DNA of 64,000 bases from Alviniconcha marisindica. Its lineage: Eukaryota > Mollusca > Gastropoda > Provannidae. The first letter of the stretch is position 1. The number at the start of each line of letters is the position of its first letter. A model generated the notes under the pieces. That model was not told where the DNA came from. It saw nothing but the letters and a program-made list of their open reading frames with translations, and searched no databases. Positions 36,157-46,710 of this stretch are shown piece by piece. The DNA lies in contig JABMCL010001079.1 of the NCBI GenBank assembly GCA_018857735.1, positions 839,635 through 903,634 on the forward strand, in the 5' to 3' direction. Both the position numbers and the translations under genes were made by a program.

Positions 36157-39100
36157 CAAAGACAGAGGATACTGAGATTAAAGTGCCACAAATGCTTTTT
36201 CCCTATTGTTGCACACTCTCTTTGACGCAGCTATGAGTATGACAATGATTCCCAGCAAGGTCCTTACTTGAAAGTCTGCATCATCTGGTCCATCTCCATG
36301 TGTTCTCGTCGCTGGACGGCAGCCAGACGTGCAAGGTCAGATTCATGATACTCCTCCTGATCACGACTGAATCTCTGGAAAAACTTAAAGGCTGCAATAA
36401 AGATAGAGCTATAACATTAATAATTAGTCTCAAGTGTATGTCTTTTTGAGGGAACACATTCCCGAAGATTTTGAGCATGAGAGTTAAGTAACTGGATTTT
36501 AGCATCCTGTCACACTCACAGTGTCTGTGACACAGGCACACTCTGAGCATTGCTTTCCGGCGCCTTCCTCCAAACTCTGCCAGATTCAGTTACGCCACTG
36601 AAGGGACACTCTTTATCTCCGCGCAGCTCAATAAGAGCTGTAGAAAAAAGCCTCTCTTATAATAAGTCTTGATGAAAAATACTGACGTTTTTCCGCATAC
36701 ATCACATGTAAGTTAATTGTTGTTACTAAATGATAAAATACCCCCCCCCCCCCCCCCCCCCCCACAATACAACTGCTTTCATGCAAAGAGTACAAGCTCT
36801 CCTACTCTTAAAACTCACCTCTTTAGTTCAAGCAGTATTTTGACCAGTAATACCAACAGATTATTTTTAGTGTCCATTTCACTTTTCAGCAGTGTTTGCG
36901 TGTGTCCTTTCTGACATTGTATACGGTACATAATCCAGTAAGTGCATGTGTGCACACACAAGCCTCTGTGAGTGTGTGTGTGTGTGTGTTCCAATATGAT
37001 TTCCAACTGCACAAACAGGTATATATTATTCATGTGTTATTATACCACTGATTTGTTCTCTCTCTGCATCAGTGCATGTATTGTACTTTTTATGTGCTCC
37101 ATAATTTATACTAAATTTTTTTTTTTTTTTAAAACTGTAAAGTGCTCTGAGCTGCTGAAACTAATTGTGCTATAATTGTATAAATCCCCTTTTACGTCAT
37201 TACCATTATGACTCAGTACATTTGGAAAGTGATCAAACAGACAGACAAACACTACAAATGCAACATACCATGCTCTGCATGATCATTGTAGACCAGCTCC
37301 AGATACATGTGAATGAAGACTGGATACAGAATAGTGGAGAGCTCAACCTGCACCACAAATTAAAACAATCTCAAATAAAAATTGTTACTCACAAGGTAAA
37401 TTTATCCAACTTCAGCTGAGGGCAGATATGGTAACACGATTAAATCAACAGTAACCAATGACAAAAAACTCAACTAATGGGCTTGTGAATATGATACTAA
37501 CAATGGGGTGGGAATAGCTCAGTTGGCAGTGTCCAAATGAAAAAGCCAGGCTCTCTTACTCATAGTCATACAGTGTCTGTACAGCCCCAATGTACAATTG
37601 CATGCATCAACACCTGTGCACATGTTAAAAATCCCAACCACTGGCAGTGGCAGCCATACAGTTGTTTGGACATGAAAATACTGCACATACTGACAGGAAT
37701 AGGCAGCACTGCTCCTGTGGCTGCTGTGCCGTACCCAGGTAAGGCAATCCAAATTTCCCACAAGGGACAAAGATTGAATGAAGTATTAAAAAAAAGCAAC
37801 AACAACAACAAAAGCATAATAATATTTAATATGATGCACACCACACGTACAATAATTCAATTAATGATTTTTTTGTCATTTTCTGTCCTCTTCTTTCTCA
37901 TCTACCCACTAATTTCCACTAAGATATTCTTTACCTTATGCACATCAAGGCAAGAGTCTATGAATGTTTTCAAGCTGGAGTAGACATCCTCGTATATCCT
38001 GGGGTCATCAGAGCTGAAAGCGTAACACATGAAACATAGCAGGTAAGATAAAATATCAAATGAGATAGTAAGAAAAAAAAAATTCAACTTCAGTTCATCA
38101 GGACATGTAACTAATAAACTAGCGCTCAAAAAGGCTTGCTTTGTGTTATGATAACTATATAATTTATATATATTATACCGTAAGTGTCACCCAGAAGTTT
38201 TCTTCTTGTAACGTACAAGTCCTTTGAGTTTGAAACAGCTCCAATATTAGCCTGATAGTGATACTGATACTAGTGATACTGATAGTGACACACCAAAACA
38301 TGAGTCTGAGTTAGCAAGTTACATTACAATCAAATGATCAATTATCATTATGGTAGATTGGTACAAACCAGGTTAAACTTCAAAAAATAAAAATACCATA
38401 ATTTAACATATTCATAAGAACAGAATTCAACAGTGTATTAAAAAAAAAAACTGAACAATGCTTGCATGAATCAGTTAAACTTGGGTTATCAGTAGTATCA
38501 TCTACTATAGTGATATATATATATATTAGAATGCCAAAAAAATACAATACAGAATATATTGCGTTTTTGGTCATTTGTTTTATTAGTTATATAATATTAT
38601 AATTATAAATCACCTTTTGTATGCAGCCAGAGCATGAGACACAGCAGAAGATGTTTGTGATTTGTCTGTGTGCACCGATGCATCATCATCACTCAGTTTT
38701 GCCTCTTTTTTCAAAATGGCTTCAGTTTCCTGCAATGTCCAATGAAAAGTCATTAAAATGTTTGTACTTGAGAAGAAAAAGAGGAAACCACACCTGTATA
38801 ATATTTTTTAAACATTATCGTAGTGTAACTGGGAATATACATTTGGATTGTTGTGGCTGCAAACACTTGAGGGTGGGACTGGGAGCTGAGGATGCATCCT
38901 CAGGCTGGTTATTCCAGTCAACTATGCCTATGGTCCGCAGAAAGTGGTGGAACTTTCTTAAGTCTGCTCTGCAGTACGGCACAGGACGAAGAGAGAGGAT
39001 GGATGTGTTGGGAGTCTCCTTGCCAAGCTGGCTGATAATGATACAGATCTGCTGCTGATGGTGATCAGACCATGGTGGTACTTTTTGGAAGTTTACAAGT

Positions 39101-39618
39101 CTGGCACATCTTGAATCTGGATTGTAGGGATAGCCAGTCCAGTGCTGTCAGCATTGATATATATATATATATATATGCATCATCCACACTAAATGTCCTA
39201 TGGTATCTGTGCAGGGACCAGTAGACAGCCTTCTGGTGGGTCCCCTCTATGCTCTTGGTGAGTTTGATGATGTGAGGGTCCCACACAACGCAAGCATGCC
39301 CAAGAAGTGGTCTGACAAATGCCTTAGTTGCATTTGTACACAACGTGGGCCTGTTCCTTCTCTGACTAGGCTCCTACTTTCAGGGTATGTCTAAGCAGTC
39401 CCAGGGTCCTGCTAGCTTTGCTTGTGACAGTATGTGGGAGTCCCAAGTGGCATCTGACGTCAGCATACCACTGAACTCGGAAGTACGGCACTATCCAAAC
39501 CGTCAGTTTGCTGTCCTCAAATGGTTTGAGGATGCGTGTGTGCATATGCACTGGCATAGTACGGAATGAACAGATATGTGGATATGCCAATGTACTGCCT
39601 ACTTCAAGTTCATTCCGT

Positions 39619-39652
<34 letters not shown>

Positions 39653-40109
39653 ATACCATTTGTGGACCGTGAGCCGACGGGACTAAAAGTGGACATTGCC
39701 AGTAGTACTTGGTGTGATCGACTACTTCAAGTACTTGGACAAACTGGACAGCTTGACCACGCTGATGGTGGCACCAGCCATCTAACAATCAAGCAACGCT
39801 GTAAGTACACCACTTTGGTGGATATATATATTCAAAATGCAGTATCCAGTGACTGGAAAGAGAAGAACTTTAGTAAGTTCAATCCCTCGATTCGCACTTT
39901 CGGTCTCTGCAGTCTGGCCCTTCAGATCAAGTACTGGACTGGTTGGAACAAAGTGTGAAAAGGGTATTTAATAACTTTATATTTAACCGTTATTAACTCA
40001 CTTGCAAATTGTTGTCACGCAGATATTGTAAAAATAAAAGGAGTGTTTGCTTCTGGTCGTTTTGTTTTTCCCCAGAGCTATCGCTCGTCTCCATCTTGAC
40101 GTCTGCCAT
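23224..40109 (-). CDS. TAF5: Transcription initiation factor TFIID subunit 5
   Basis: TAF5 is a scaffold of TFIID (and SAGA in many animals). Exons, 5' to 3': 40109-40002, 38729-38614, 38013-37935, 37347-37269, 36391-36268, 35153-35035, 34580-34503, 34020-33911, 32864-32773, 32088-31969, 30859-30714, 30185-30048, 29307-29226, 28626-28515, 27696-27583, 26622-26568, 25511-25389, 23899-23803, 23344-23224. All phases agree: 2013 nt, 670 residues plus TGA. A LisH segment (LLLFLQYLRDNNLQ) lies near residues 23-50 and the TAF5 NTD2 at about 76-210. An acidic then Lys-rich linker follows at 250-290. WD40 repeats run from about 343 to the end, with signatures NIRVWSL, RLWNLL, SQDRTGRLWS, SSDRTVRLWD, HLVIVWE and NSVRLWD. 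The C-terminus HFTRRNLLLGCG matches the family. It is slightly shorter than fly (about 700) and human (800) TAF5, mainly in the N-terminal part. The start is in a good context (AAAATGG). Confidence 0.95.
23590..23800 (+). repeat. About 53-bp CA-rich tandem array in the last TAF5 intron
   Basis: Units of ACTGTGGTGCCCACACAAGC followed by ACCAACACACACACA and ATGAACAT. It begins directly at the donor side of exon 23899-23803. Confidence 0.85.
23900..24665. repeat. TAF5: 36-bp minisatellite derived from the TAF5 exon 18 acceptor
   Basis: About 21 units of ACCACCTGGTGACACACAAA plus CCACATTGTTGTCCAC abut exon 23899-23803. On the minus strand each unit reads TGTGTCACCAG|GTGGTG and TGGACAACA, copying the real acceptor and the first exon codons (GGMDNSV). 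The unit is 12 codons and stays open in the TAF5 frame (repeat peptide GGVDNSVVCVSP) over about 700 bp. Confidence 0.9.
24960..25388. repeat. TAF5: Decayed partial copies of TAF5 exon 17 and its donor
   Basis: TGGAATGGAGTGCTTACCTG occurs at the real donor (from 25373) and at 25129-25148. GGTGAGCAACTGCYGTACCA-like sequence of the exon recurs at 25200 and 25060 (GGTGAGTGACTACTGTGCCA). The copies have lost an open frame. A short AACACCACAAGCCTGGTT array lies at 25262-25350. Confidence 0.75.
26848..26893 (+). repeat. CA microsatellite
   Basis: Pure (CA) run in the TAF5 intron between 27583 and 26622. A (CA)/(CT)/(CA) composite lies at 27414-27484 in the same intron. Confidence 0.9.
27697..28262. 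repeat. TAF5: Tandem and decayed copies of TAF5 WD-repeat exon 15
   Basis: About 110-125-bp units repeat CAGTCCAACAACYTGCTTGT, AATCACTGGACTCTGTGGGC and ATCAATGTGGAGGTGAACAA. The far copy at 28205-28262 (GAGCAGTCACTGAACTTTAA, TAGGTACTGCTGG) aligns with the exon 15 sequence GCGGTCACTGGACCCTGAGG, TAGTTACTGTTGG. They lie in the intron upstream (minus sense) of exon 27696-27583. Confidence 0.65.
29380..30005. repeat. 47-bp minisatellite in a TAF5 intron
   Basis: About 13 units of CCACAGCAACAGAAATACAC, AAGAACCCTACARAATGATT and TGGGGGG. It fills the intron between exons 30185-30048 and 29307-29226 almost completely. Confidence 0.9.
35767..35966. mobile_element. 200-bp MITE with about 40-bp inverted ends
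   Basis: ATCCACTTTTAGCCCAATCA and GTCCTCAAATGGTATGAG at the left are mirrored by ACCATTTGATGACTATGAAC and TGACGGGACTAAAAGTGGAT at the right. An inner inverted pair (CAGAATGAACT / AGTTCATTCTG) is nested inside. CA/GT runs sit just inside the ends. Part of another copy follows at 35985-36060. It lies in a TAF5 intron. Confidence 0.75.
36060..36156 (+). repeat. GA microsatellite
   Basis: (GA)n directly abutting the partial MITE at 35985-36060, in the TAF5 intron between exons 6 and 5. Confidence 0.9.
37505..37760 (+). mobile_element. Degenerate tRNA-derived SINE-like sequence
   Basis: GGGAATAGCTCAGTTGGCAG looks like a tRNA 5' end with an A box. No good B box follows, and the 3' body does not match the other SINEs here. 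Weak call, in a TAF5 intron. Confidence 0.35.
38840..39470 (-). pseudogene. Remnant of a non-LTR retrotransposon reverse transcriptase (C-terminal end)
   Basis: Minus-strand reading in shifted frames gives KASRTLGLLRHTLK, then FVRPLLGHACVVWDPH, IEGTHQKAVYWSLHRYHRT, LTALDWLSLQSRFKMC and, further on, HHFLRTIGIVDWNNQPE. This order is the usual end of non-LTR reverse transcriptases (LVRPxLEYA..VWDPH, W.SL..RR). Frameshifts, stops and an (AT)n insertion at 39159-39176 mark it as dead. It lies in TAF5 intron 1. Confidence 0.7.
39490..39692. mobile_element. Second copy of the 200-bp MITE
   Basis: GTCCTCAAATGGTTTGAGG, GGAATGAACAGATATGTGG, CAAGTTCATTCCGTCC, then CATACCATTTGTGGACCGTG and GACGGGACTAAAAGTGG match 35767-35966. 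A longer (CA) run sits at the same internal position. It lies in TAF5 intron 1. Confidence 0.7.
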
Positions 40110-40303
40110 TTTGAAACCGCGTTAATCTCAGTATCAAAATACAAATACGTTTTTAAAACTGTAAACAAAAAATTGTCACATGAAGAGGACTATTTTACAC
40201 ATCGTTTAAGGGAATCCGATCGACTAAGTAAATTAATATAAGAACCTAGGCTACAGTCCTACTTTTTGCCACTTCCGTTTGGTAGCTACAACGCATATCC
40301 GTT
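40110..40303. promoter_or_regulatory. Shared bidirectional promoter between TAF5 and RPL41
   Basis: The TAF5 start codon (minus strand, 40109) and the predicted RPL41 TOP start (plus, 40304) are about 195 bp apart and divergent. Core promoters of both housekeeping genes must lie here or overlap it. No TATA box stands out. Co-regulation is inference. Confidence 0.6.
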
Positions 40304-40326
40304 CTTTTCTTCCAACACCTTCGTGG
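40304..40326 (+). other. RPL41: RPL41 non-coding first exon with 5'TOP start
   Basis: CTTTTCTTCC is a terminal oligopyrimidine tract, the translation-control start typical of ribosomal-protein mRNAs. It is followed after 23 nt by a donor (TCGTGG|GTAAGC). The matching acceptor is TTGTTGCAG at 40438, which leaves 11 nt before the ATG at 40450. This leader-exon layout matches other animal RPL41 genes. Confidence 0.6.
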
Positions 40327-40449
40327 GTAAGCATGTTATAGAAAGATATCGCTCTCAATCCGCTTATAATCTGATTTTTTTTCATGTATCAGTTTAGAAT
40401 ATTAGTATTTTACTTTAATTTTCTTTCCTTTGTTGCAGTTGATTGAAAG

Positions 40450-43052
40450 ATGAGGGCGAAGGTATGTATTTTTTACATTTTTTTGTGACTAATCCGTTTC
40501 AGTTCATGGTTGTAGTGTGTACAGCGTCATTCGTTGCGAAGTAGGCATGTTTCAGTTTCATAATAGGGGCTGTTACAAGTATTTTGAAAATAGACCAGCA
40601 TGGTCATCCAAATTGTTTATGTTTGTGTATAAAACTATAGTAAGGGAATACTCAAAGTACACAGGTTTTTGCATTTGTAGGAATTGGCCACGTGTGGGCC
40701 ACATCGGTTTCACTACTTTAGTATAGAAATTAGAATCGGAATTCAGCAGCTAAGTGTAGGAATTTCTAGAATGAGCACCAGTTTGGGAATTGAACGTCCA
40801 TGCTCCAAGTACTATATCTTAATCGCCACTATTAAAGTATTATGAAGTGAACGAAACTTGGCGGTGGAGATCAGCACCCCCTTCACTTTTTACTGTCCAC
40901 TGAAGATTAAGCAGACTCGCGGTAGCAAAACGGTATCAAAGCTTCTGATGATATTTGTGACCCAGATGGTGTTTAAAGTGCCCCAGTGGCTGTTACCATA
41001 GTGTCATTTATTTGATGCACGCAAAAATTGTTTGCTGAACGGTGAAGATTTTTGTTCAGAATCATAAAGTGTGATACTGTGAAGCACTCTGATTAAAGTT
41101 GATTTGACCAGCAAAGTTTGAGTATATGCTGACGTTTTTTTCAGTGGAGAAAGAAGAGGATGAGGAGGCTGAAGCGCAAAAGGAGAAAGATGAGGGCAAG
41201 GTATGGACGTATGCATGTATCTGTGGGGAGAAAAATGGACTAAGTGATGTTGCCTTACCTTTCAACTGAAGTGCAGGCAGGCATGGTAAAATGGTCATTT
41301 TTATGTCCAGCAGAAGTAGCTGCAACCTTAAAACAGAAGAGAATGGTTTGCTGATTTGTGTTTCCTGATGGCAAGTAGTGTACATACAGCAGGGCAAAAA
41401 TGTGGCAATATAAAAGCTGAATTTTGCATGTTTAACCCACTTTGCCCCAGATCGCCCGCTCTTTTACCTTATCACGCAACCCCAGACCGCCTGGGAGCGG
41501 CTGGCTAGCAGACTCACCATACTAGCATCCCGGCTTATGCAAATAGGAATGGGATTCTCTCGAGACTTGTAGCCTTGTTTCTGCTATCGTTTACTACTTC
41601 CGGCGATGTCCTTTGTTAGAAGTTTAGTGGAGTTTGAGAGACGCTGTGGATTTCCAAAGTTGTGATATGGGACACACGATAGATTAATAAAAAACAAAAG
41701 CCCTACTGTTAGCAATGGTGTTGGAGCTTCATCCTTTGAGATTTGAACTGCAAATTTGGCTCAGCACCCTAACAAACTCATGGAGCTTCATCTTTGGAGA
41801 TTCAAACTAGAAATTTTGCAAAGTAACTGTGTCAAATGATCCCGGTACACAAATTTAAAAATCAATAATAAACACCAAGCAAAAGTTTTAGCTCACGTTG
41901 TATATTTCCCAGTTTGCGAATACATTGTTCTTGTATGTCAAACAAGTTTTGATTTTTTCACTCAAAAATAAAAGCATAGAAACAAAAAATCCCAAATCAG
42001 AAATGTCCACATCTGAATGTCAGTTTTCAGGGTGCTTACTTTCCTTCGCATGGGATTTCGTAGCAAAAGGGCAGTGGCTGGTCTGGGGCCAAGTGGGTTA
42101 AATTTGCTTAGCAAACCCCCCCCCAAAAAAAAAAATAGCGCATCCTCTACCATCACCTGCACATACCCTTCACCACAAAAAAAATAGCGCATCCTCTACC
42201 ATCACCTGCACATACCCTTCACCACACACACCCAAAAAAAAACCATGGAAGCCAGGCCAAAGGGGGTTGACATTTTAGAGAAGATGGGTGTGTGTTCTGT
42301 TTGATCTGACCAAATCCCAAGTAAGTAACTTGTTTTTGTTTCGTTTTCCCCCCAGTTTAACCAGGATGGTTATATCGGGGTTAAATACAGTTTATCAGAT
42401 ATAATAAATGCTTAAAGTTTGCTTATTCTTTGTTATCCCTAAGTCGACAGATCATCCAGTCTCGCACCTTGTGATGCCCGAGTCACAGTTCTAAACTGTT
42501 GGATGTGTTTTGATGCATATATATAATTATGTTTAATGTTAAAACTGGTACATCTTCAGTTTGAAAAAGTGGTATTGGTAAAAACAAAAGTAGTGTGAAA
42601 AGCTGATCATGAAGAAGAAGAAAAACGTTCAGGAAAATTCAAGTATTTGCAAACTGGGGAAAATACGAAGTGAGCTGAAACTTTTGTTTGGTGTTTATTA
42701 TCAATTTTTAAAGTTGTATATTGGGATCATTTGACACAGTTACTTCCTTTTGCAAGGGATTTTGTAGCGAAAGGGCAGCAGCTGGTCTGGGGCCAAGTGG
42801 GTTAAGAGATTTCTGAGACCAAATGACAACCATGGAGATCCTATCATTTTCAGTGACCGTGGCCCAAAACGAGCCGGAGACCTTTTACCTGTGGTTGATG
42901 GACTTGGAGTTAATTGCATTTGCTTATTCTTTGTTATCCCTAAGTCGACAGATCATCCAGTCTCACACCTTGTGATGCCCTAGTCACAGTTCTAAACTGT
43001 TGGATGTGTTTTGATGTAAGTGCATTTTTTCGTGTGTTGCAGATCGAAGTAG
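40450..43052 (+). CDS. RPL41: 60S ribosomal protein L41 (eL41), three coding exons
   Basis: eL41 is the smallest ribosomal protein, a single basic helix bridging the two subunits. Coding exons are 40450-40461 (MRAK), 41145-41200 (starting WRKKRMRRLKRKRRK) and 43043-43052 (RSK then TAG). The phases join exactly to 25 residues, the family length, with 17 Arg/Lys. Residue 22 is Ala, as in yeast, where human has Gln. Introns are 683 and 1842 bp. Donors are GTATG in both cases and acceptors are TTTTTTTCAG and TGTTGCAG. The second intron holds a piggyBac-type MITE and a recent duplication. Too short for ORF callers, so automated annotation will probably miss it. Confidence 0.95.
41432..42101. mobile_element. 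piggyBac-type non-autonomous element in RPL41 intron 2
   Basis: TTAA target duplications flank terminal inverted repeats CCCACTTTGCCCCAGA and (right end, complement) CCCACTTGGCCCCAGA. The element is 670 bp with no intact ORF. TTAA plus a CCC-starting TIR is the hallmark of the piggyBac superfamily; this exact family is not one I can name. Confidence 0.75.
42127..42228 (+). repeat. Perfect tandem duplication of about 53 bp
   Basis: AAATAGCGCATCCTCTACCA, TCACCTGCACATACCCTTCA occurs twice in succession without visible mismatch. It lies just outside the TTAA end of the piggyBac-type element. Confidence 0.85.
42420..43016 (+). repeat. 96-bp direct duplication (42420-42515 and 42920-43016)
   Basis: TGCTTATTCTTTGTTATCCC, TAAGTCGACAGATCATCCAG through GGATGTGTTTTGATG is present twice, 501 bp apart, with about two differences. 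The right copy ends 26 bp before the RPL41 exon 3 acceptor. Confidence 0.85.
42645..42805. mobile_element. Truncated, internally inverted second piggyBac-type copy
   Basis: 42743-42805 matches the right end of the first element directly (GGGCAGCAGCTGGTCTGGGG, CCAAGTGGG, TTAA). 42645-42741 matches 41830-41925 in inverted orientation (GTGTTTATTATCAATTTTTA versus TAAAAATCAATAATAAACAC). The transcript could fold these two arms together. Confidence 0.65.
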
Positions 43053-43757
43053 GCTGTTTGCCCCCCTGCATCTGCCACTGAATTTCAATGAGGGTGAACC
43101 ACCAGTTCTGTTGCTGTCTATATTTGAACCCTGTGGAAGTCCATTGCTTGAAGGATGCACGCCTTTGCCACTGCCAAGCTCTGCAGGCACCATGGTTGCT
43201 CCACAGCCTGGTGTCATTTTTTGTGAACCTACAAGGAACCTTTGTTACAGAGTTAGGGACGTTCAGATGTTTGGCTTCTGACTGGAACTTTTGCCTTCGT
43301 TTGCATTTTGGAATGCACACACACACACACACATTCCTATCAGATGTCCAAAGATTTGCAACTTAGGCTTTCTTGAGATGCTTTGCCTTTGTCCCACAGT
43401 CAACCAGCGGCAGCAACACTTCAGTGCAGGCAGGCTTTGGATTTGCCTTTGTACGCCTGCTTCTGCAGACTTTTGCAGTGGGTGACTTGATGTGGACATT
43501 TGGATTGAAGTGCTCTGTTCATGTGTTGCATTTCATGGGTGTGAATTGTCCCTGCTCTGATACATAAACAAGAAAAACCCACACACTTTCCATGCAGCAG
43601 CCATAGAGCGTGGTAGAACAGCCAGGCCTGTGGTTGGCCCCTGAGGCATTTGATCTCTTGTGCAAGAGTTGGAGGGAAAAGAGATCCTAACACTAATTCT
43701 TTTCTTTGCTGGTGGTTCATTTTGATTCAAATTCATTTTGCGTTTTTTTTCTTCGCC

Positions 43758-43763
43758 ATTAAA
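43758..43763 (+). terminator. RPL41: Candidate RPL41 polyadenylation signal (ATTAAA)
   Basis: ATTAAA is followed within 50 bp by TGTGCAATATG and a GTGAGTGTGTG-rich stretch, a usual downstream element. It would give a 3'UTR of about 0.73 kb, long for RPL41, so an earlier unrecognised site is possible. Confidence 0.35.
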
Positions 43764-43789
43764 ACATTGTGACGATGTACAAAGTGTAT

Positions 43790-46700
43790 TTGTGCAATAT
43801 GTTCAAGTGAGTGTGTGAATTTGTTTCTCTGTGTGTATTGTATGATTTCTGCTGTAGTTGAGCAAGTAACGCAAACATGTACATACAAACTCAAGTAGGT
43901 GACTGTTTTTGTCTGGCTGGATATTGGGGGGGGGGAGGGGGAATTTATGATGACACTGATTGGGAACGAAACACTAGATTGGTTGTTGCATATTGGCTGA
44001 GACGCAAAGTTCCACACAGAAAACACTTTACTCTTGTTCCAGCTAATGGGGTGCAATACTACCGTTTTTCAAATGAAGGAGCTGAAATTAAAGCTGACCA
44101 TTCATTCTTCTTCATATCAGCCAGTGTTTACAATAACTTGAGAATTAGATGTAGAGAACTTGGCTACAGCTTTGTCCAAACGGAACAAAACCTGATCCCT
44201 CTGATAAGAGTTGATATTTTGACCAAAGTGAAAAAGTGGCATCTATCATTTCCACTACCAATCTTTTCCAACTGAAGGTTTTTTTTAGCTGTTCCATCAT
44301 CAGATTGTTGATCATTTTTATGAGAAGAAAAAGCTAAATTGCATTTGTTTTCTGCCATTTTCATTCCGTAATGTACATATTTCTGATCTTCGTTTGAAGT
44401 GTATATTAGAAATTTTAGATCGCTACTTTCTTTTATAAGGTTTATTACACATTACAACTCTTATTGCAAAGCAGCAAACAGATTCACCCTGAAACGAACC
44501 CAAAATATAAAAGCCTGAAAGTAAATTTTGGATGAGGCACTGGTGTTTTCGTTTTCTTCGTTACCAATATTGCAGCTTTGACACCGGAAATTAAAACAGG
44601 ATTTCATGATACTTAAGATTTGCAAGTATAAAATTCCATATTTGCACTACATGAGCTGGAATGGGTGTTTAGATGTTCGAATTTCGGGGTTGTTTACTTC
44701 TGGAGTGGTTACTTTTTTTTAATGAGAATAGCGTACTTATTCTGTATTTGTATATGTTATATAATGATGGAAAACAGTGCCTACCCCACAAACGGAATGC
44801 ACATAATGTACATCAAAATGGAAAATGTTATCAGCACTAACATAATGTAGACACCCACAAGGGTTCAAGCATAACTGTGCAAGGTGCACATACACCAAGA
44901 GCGCAGAGCCCTATTAATTGCATAAACACACTATGACATTTCATTCAGTAAGTTATAATTCCTGTAAGGGAAGAATGTACACCTCGTAAATCAAACGGAA
45001 AATATGTTCTGTATAAGTTGGACAAAGACTCAATATAGGTTTAAAAGACCCCCCCCCCCCCCCCCCAAAAAAAAAAAAAAAAAAAATCCATGTAAAGAAA
45101 CAAAAAAACGCGGGAGGGGGCTGCCTCACAAGCACACAGACTTTTCTGGTGGTGGGTGCGTGGGATTTGCGAACCTCGCAAGTACGCGCGCACACACACG
45201 CACGTATCCTACCTAGATTCCCTTCACCTCTAGCGAACTATCAACCCCCTTTTTTCCCCCATCCTATACTAAGAAGGAAACGCTAAAATCTACACACAAA
45301 ACTTGATATTTTTGGATACCGCAGGGCAAAACGGTTTGGACTGATGCGCTCGTGTACTGACCGTTATCCTATGCCGCGGCACGTGTGCTGTCGCTGCCTG
45401 CCATGCTGTTGACCAAAGCACGGGCTTTGAGTGACAGACTGACCACTTTCGGTCACGGATGATGAATGCAGACAAAACAGAAAACATCAAGCCGTGAGGT
45501 TATTTTTAATATTCACGACAGCATCAGGCTTAACAGTTCAATGAATGGCCTGGTCGGAGATAATTAAGCGATACTGATTATAGCCGCCAAAGTCAAACCT
45601 GCCAGGTCACTGCTTTGTCCACAGGCAATATCAGCAAGCTAGCAACACGAGACTTAGCACACCACAGCGCGTTCGTGCACACACTGACACACACACTCTA
45701 CAACCACACAGAAGCGGGCTCGCTCACGCACGCATACACTGACTCACACGCGGCTTTGCTAACGAGAAATCTAGTCAGTAGTAATTGGATTTTAATGTCC
45801 TGTCAACACACAGGGTCACCTTAGGATAGTCAAACTCAAATCATAAGCAAATGTACATTTCAAAACTCTTCTCATATATACAAACCCTCTGTCAAGTCAA
45901 TCCGCCACAAAACCCATTACTTCGCAAACATAAAACATCAGACACAAATTTTCGAAGAGTTAGTCCCTTCAATATTACCCCTGTTAAAAGAACACATAAG
46001 GCTAGGACATGCTGGTATCGTCGACCATTCCGTCTAATTTATCGATACCAGATTACGGAAAAATATAATTTAAAAAAGAAGAAGGAATGGACAGATAAAA
46101 CATTAAAAAAATGCATAATGGCAAATACCAGTGCCATATGGCAGCAAGCTGCACCTACCAACTATCATCTCCTAGCTGCTCAACAAGAACCATACCAAAA
46201 AGCCTTTGAGTTAAAAATATTTGAGTTTTCTGGAGAGAAAAAAAGTCATGAGAATGGACCATTAGTAGAAAAATGACAAGACAGAGCAAGAGGACAAAGC
46301 AAAAAACAAAACAAGAGAGGAGACAGGAAAGGGGAATCAAATGACTGCCCTGAGATTCCAGACAGGAGGTTAACATCAGACATCACTGGCCTCCCTTCGG
46401 GGTACGATAAATCTAGCTTACTGTCTTTGTGCCTACTGTATACATTGCGACAATAAATTGCCGTATCTCTAAGTTGACTTGATCATGTGTGTGTGACGTA
46501 TGTGTGTGTGTGTGCGCGCACGGCGGGCACACACACACGCTGTTACTGCCCCGACACAATGAAAGTAGAGAGAACTTGAACAATGAAAATATTTATGTAT
46601 ACGGCGCAAAATCTTGTCCAGTGGGACCATTCTAAAGACAAGCAAGCCCATGCGCGCACTTACACACACACACACACTGAGACAGACACACGCAAACACA
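43790..46700. other. Gene-poor intergenic stretch
   Basis: Contains poly-G at 43927-43943, a C/A homopolymer pair at 45050-45086 and short CA runs. Two ORFs (43877-44275, 45851-46276) show no family resemblance, codon bias or supporting splice sites that I can judge, so I do not call them. Confidence 0.4.
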
Positions 46701-46710
46701 CACACTGATG

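Noticed and set aside
40940..41040. Possible C/D-box snoRNA in RPL41 intron 1 (TGATGAT then CTGA 90 nt later)
   Set aside because: The C box is imperfect and the terminal stem does not pair; ribosomal-protein introns do host snoRNAs, but this one is not supported.
43877..44275. 132-codon plus-strand ORF downstream of RPL41
   Set aside because: No recognisable domain, it begins within a low-complexity G run, and no promoter or splice evidence is visible.
45851..46276. 141-codon plus-strand ORF
   Set aside because: Lys-rich, no family resemblance, isolated; could be chance in A-rich sequence.
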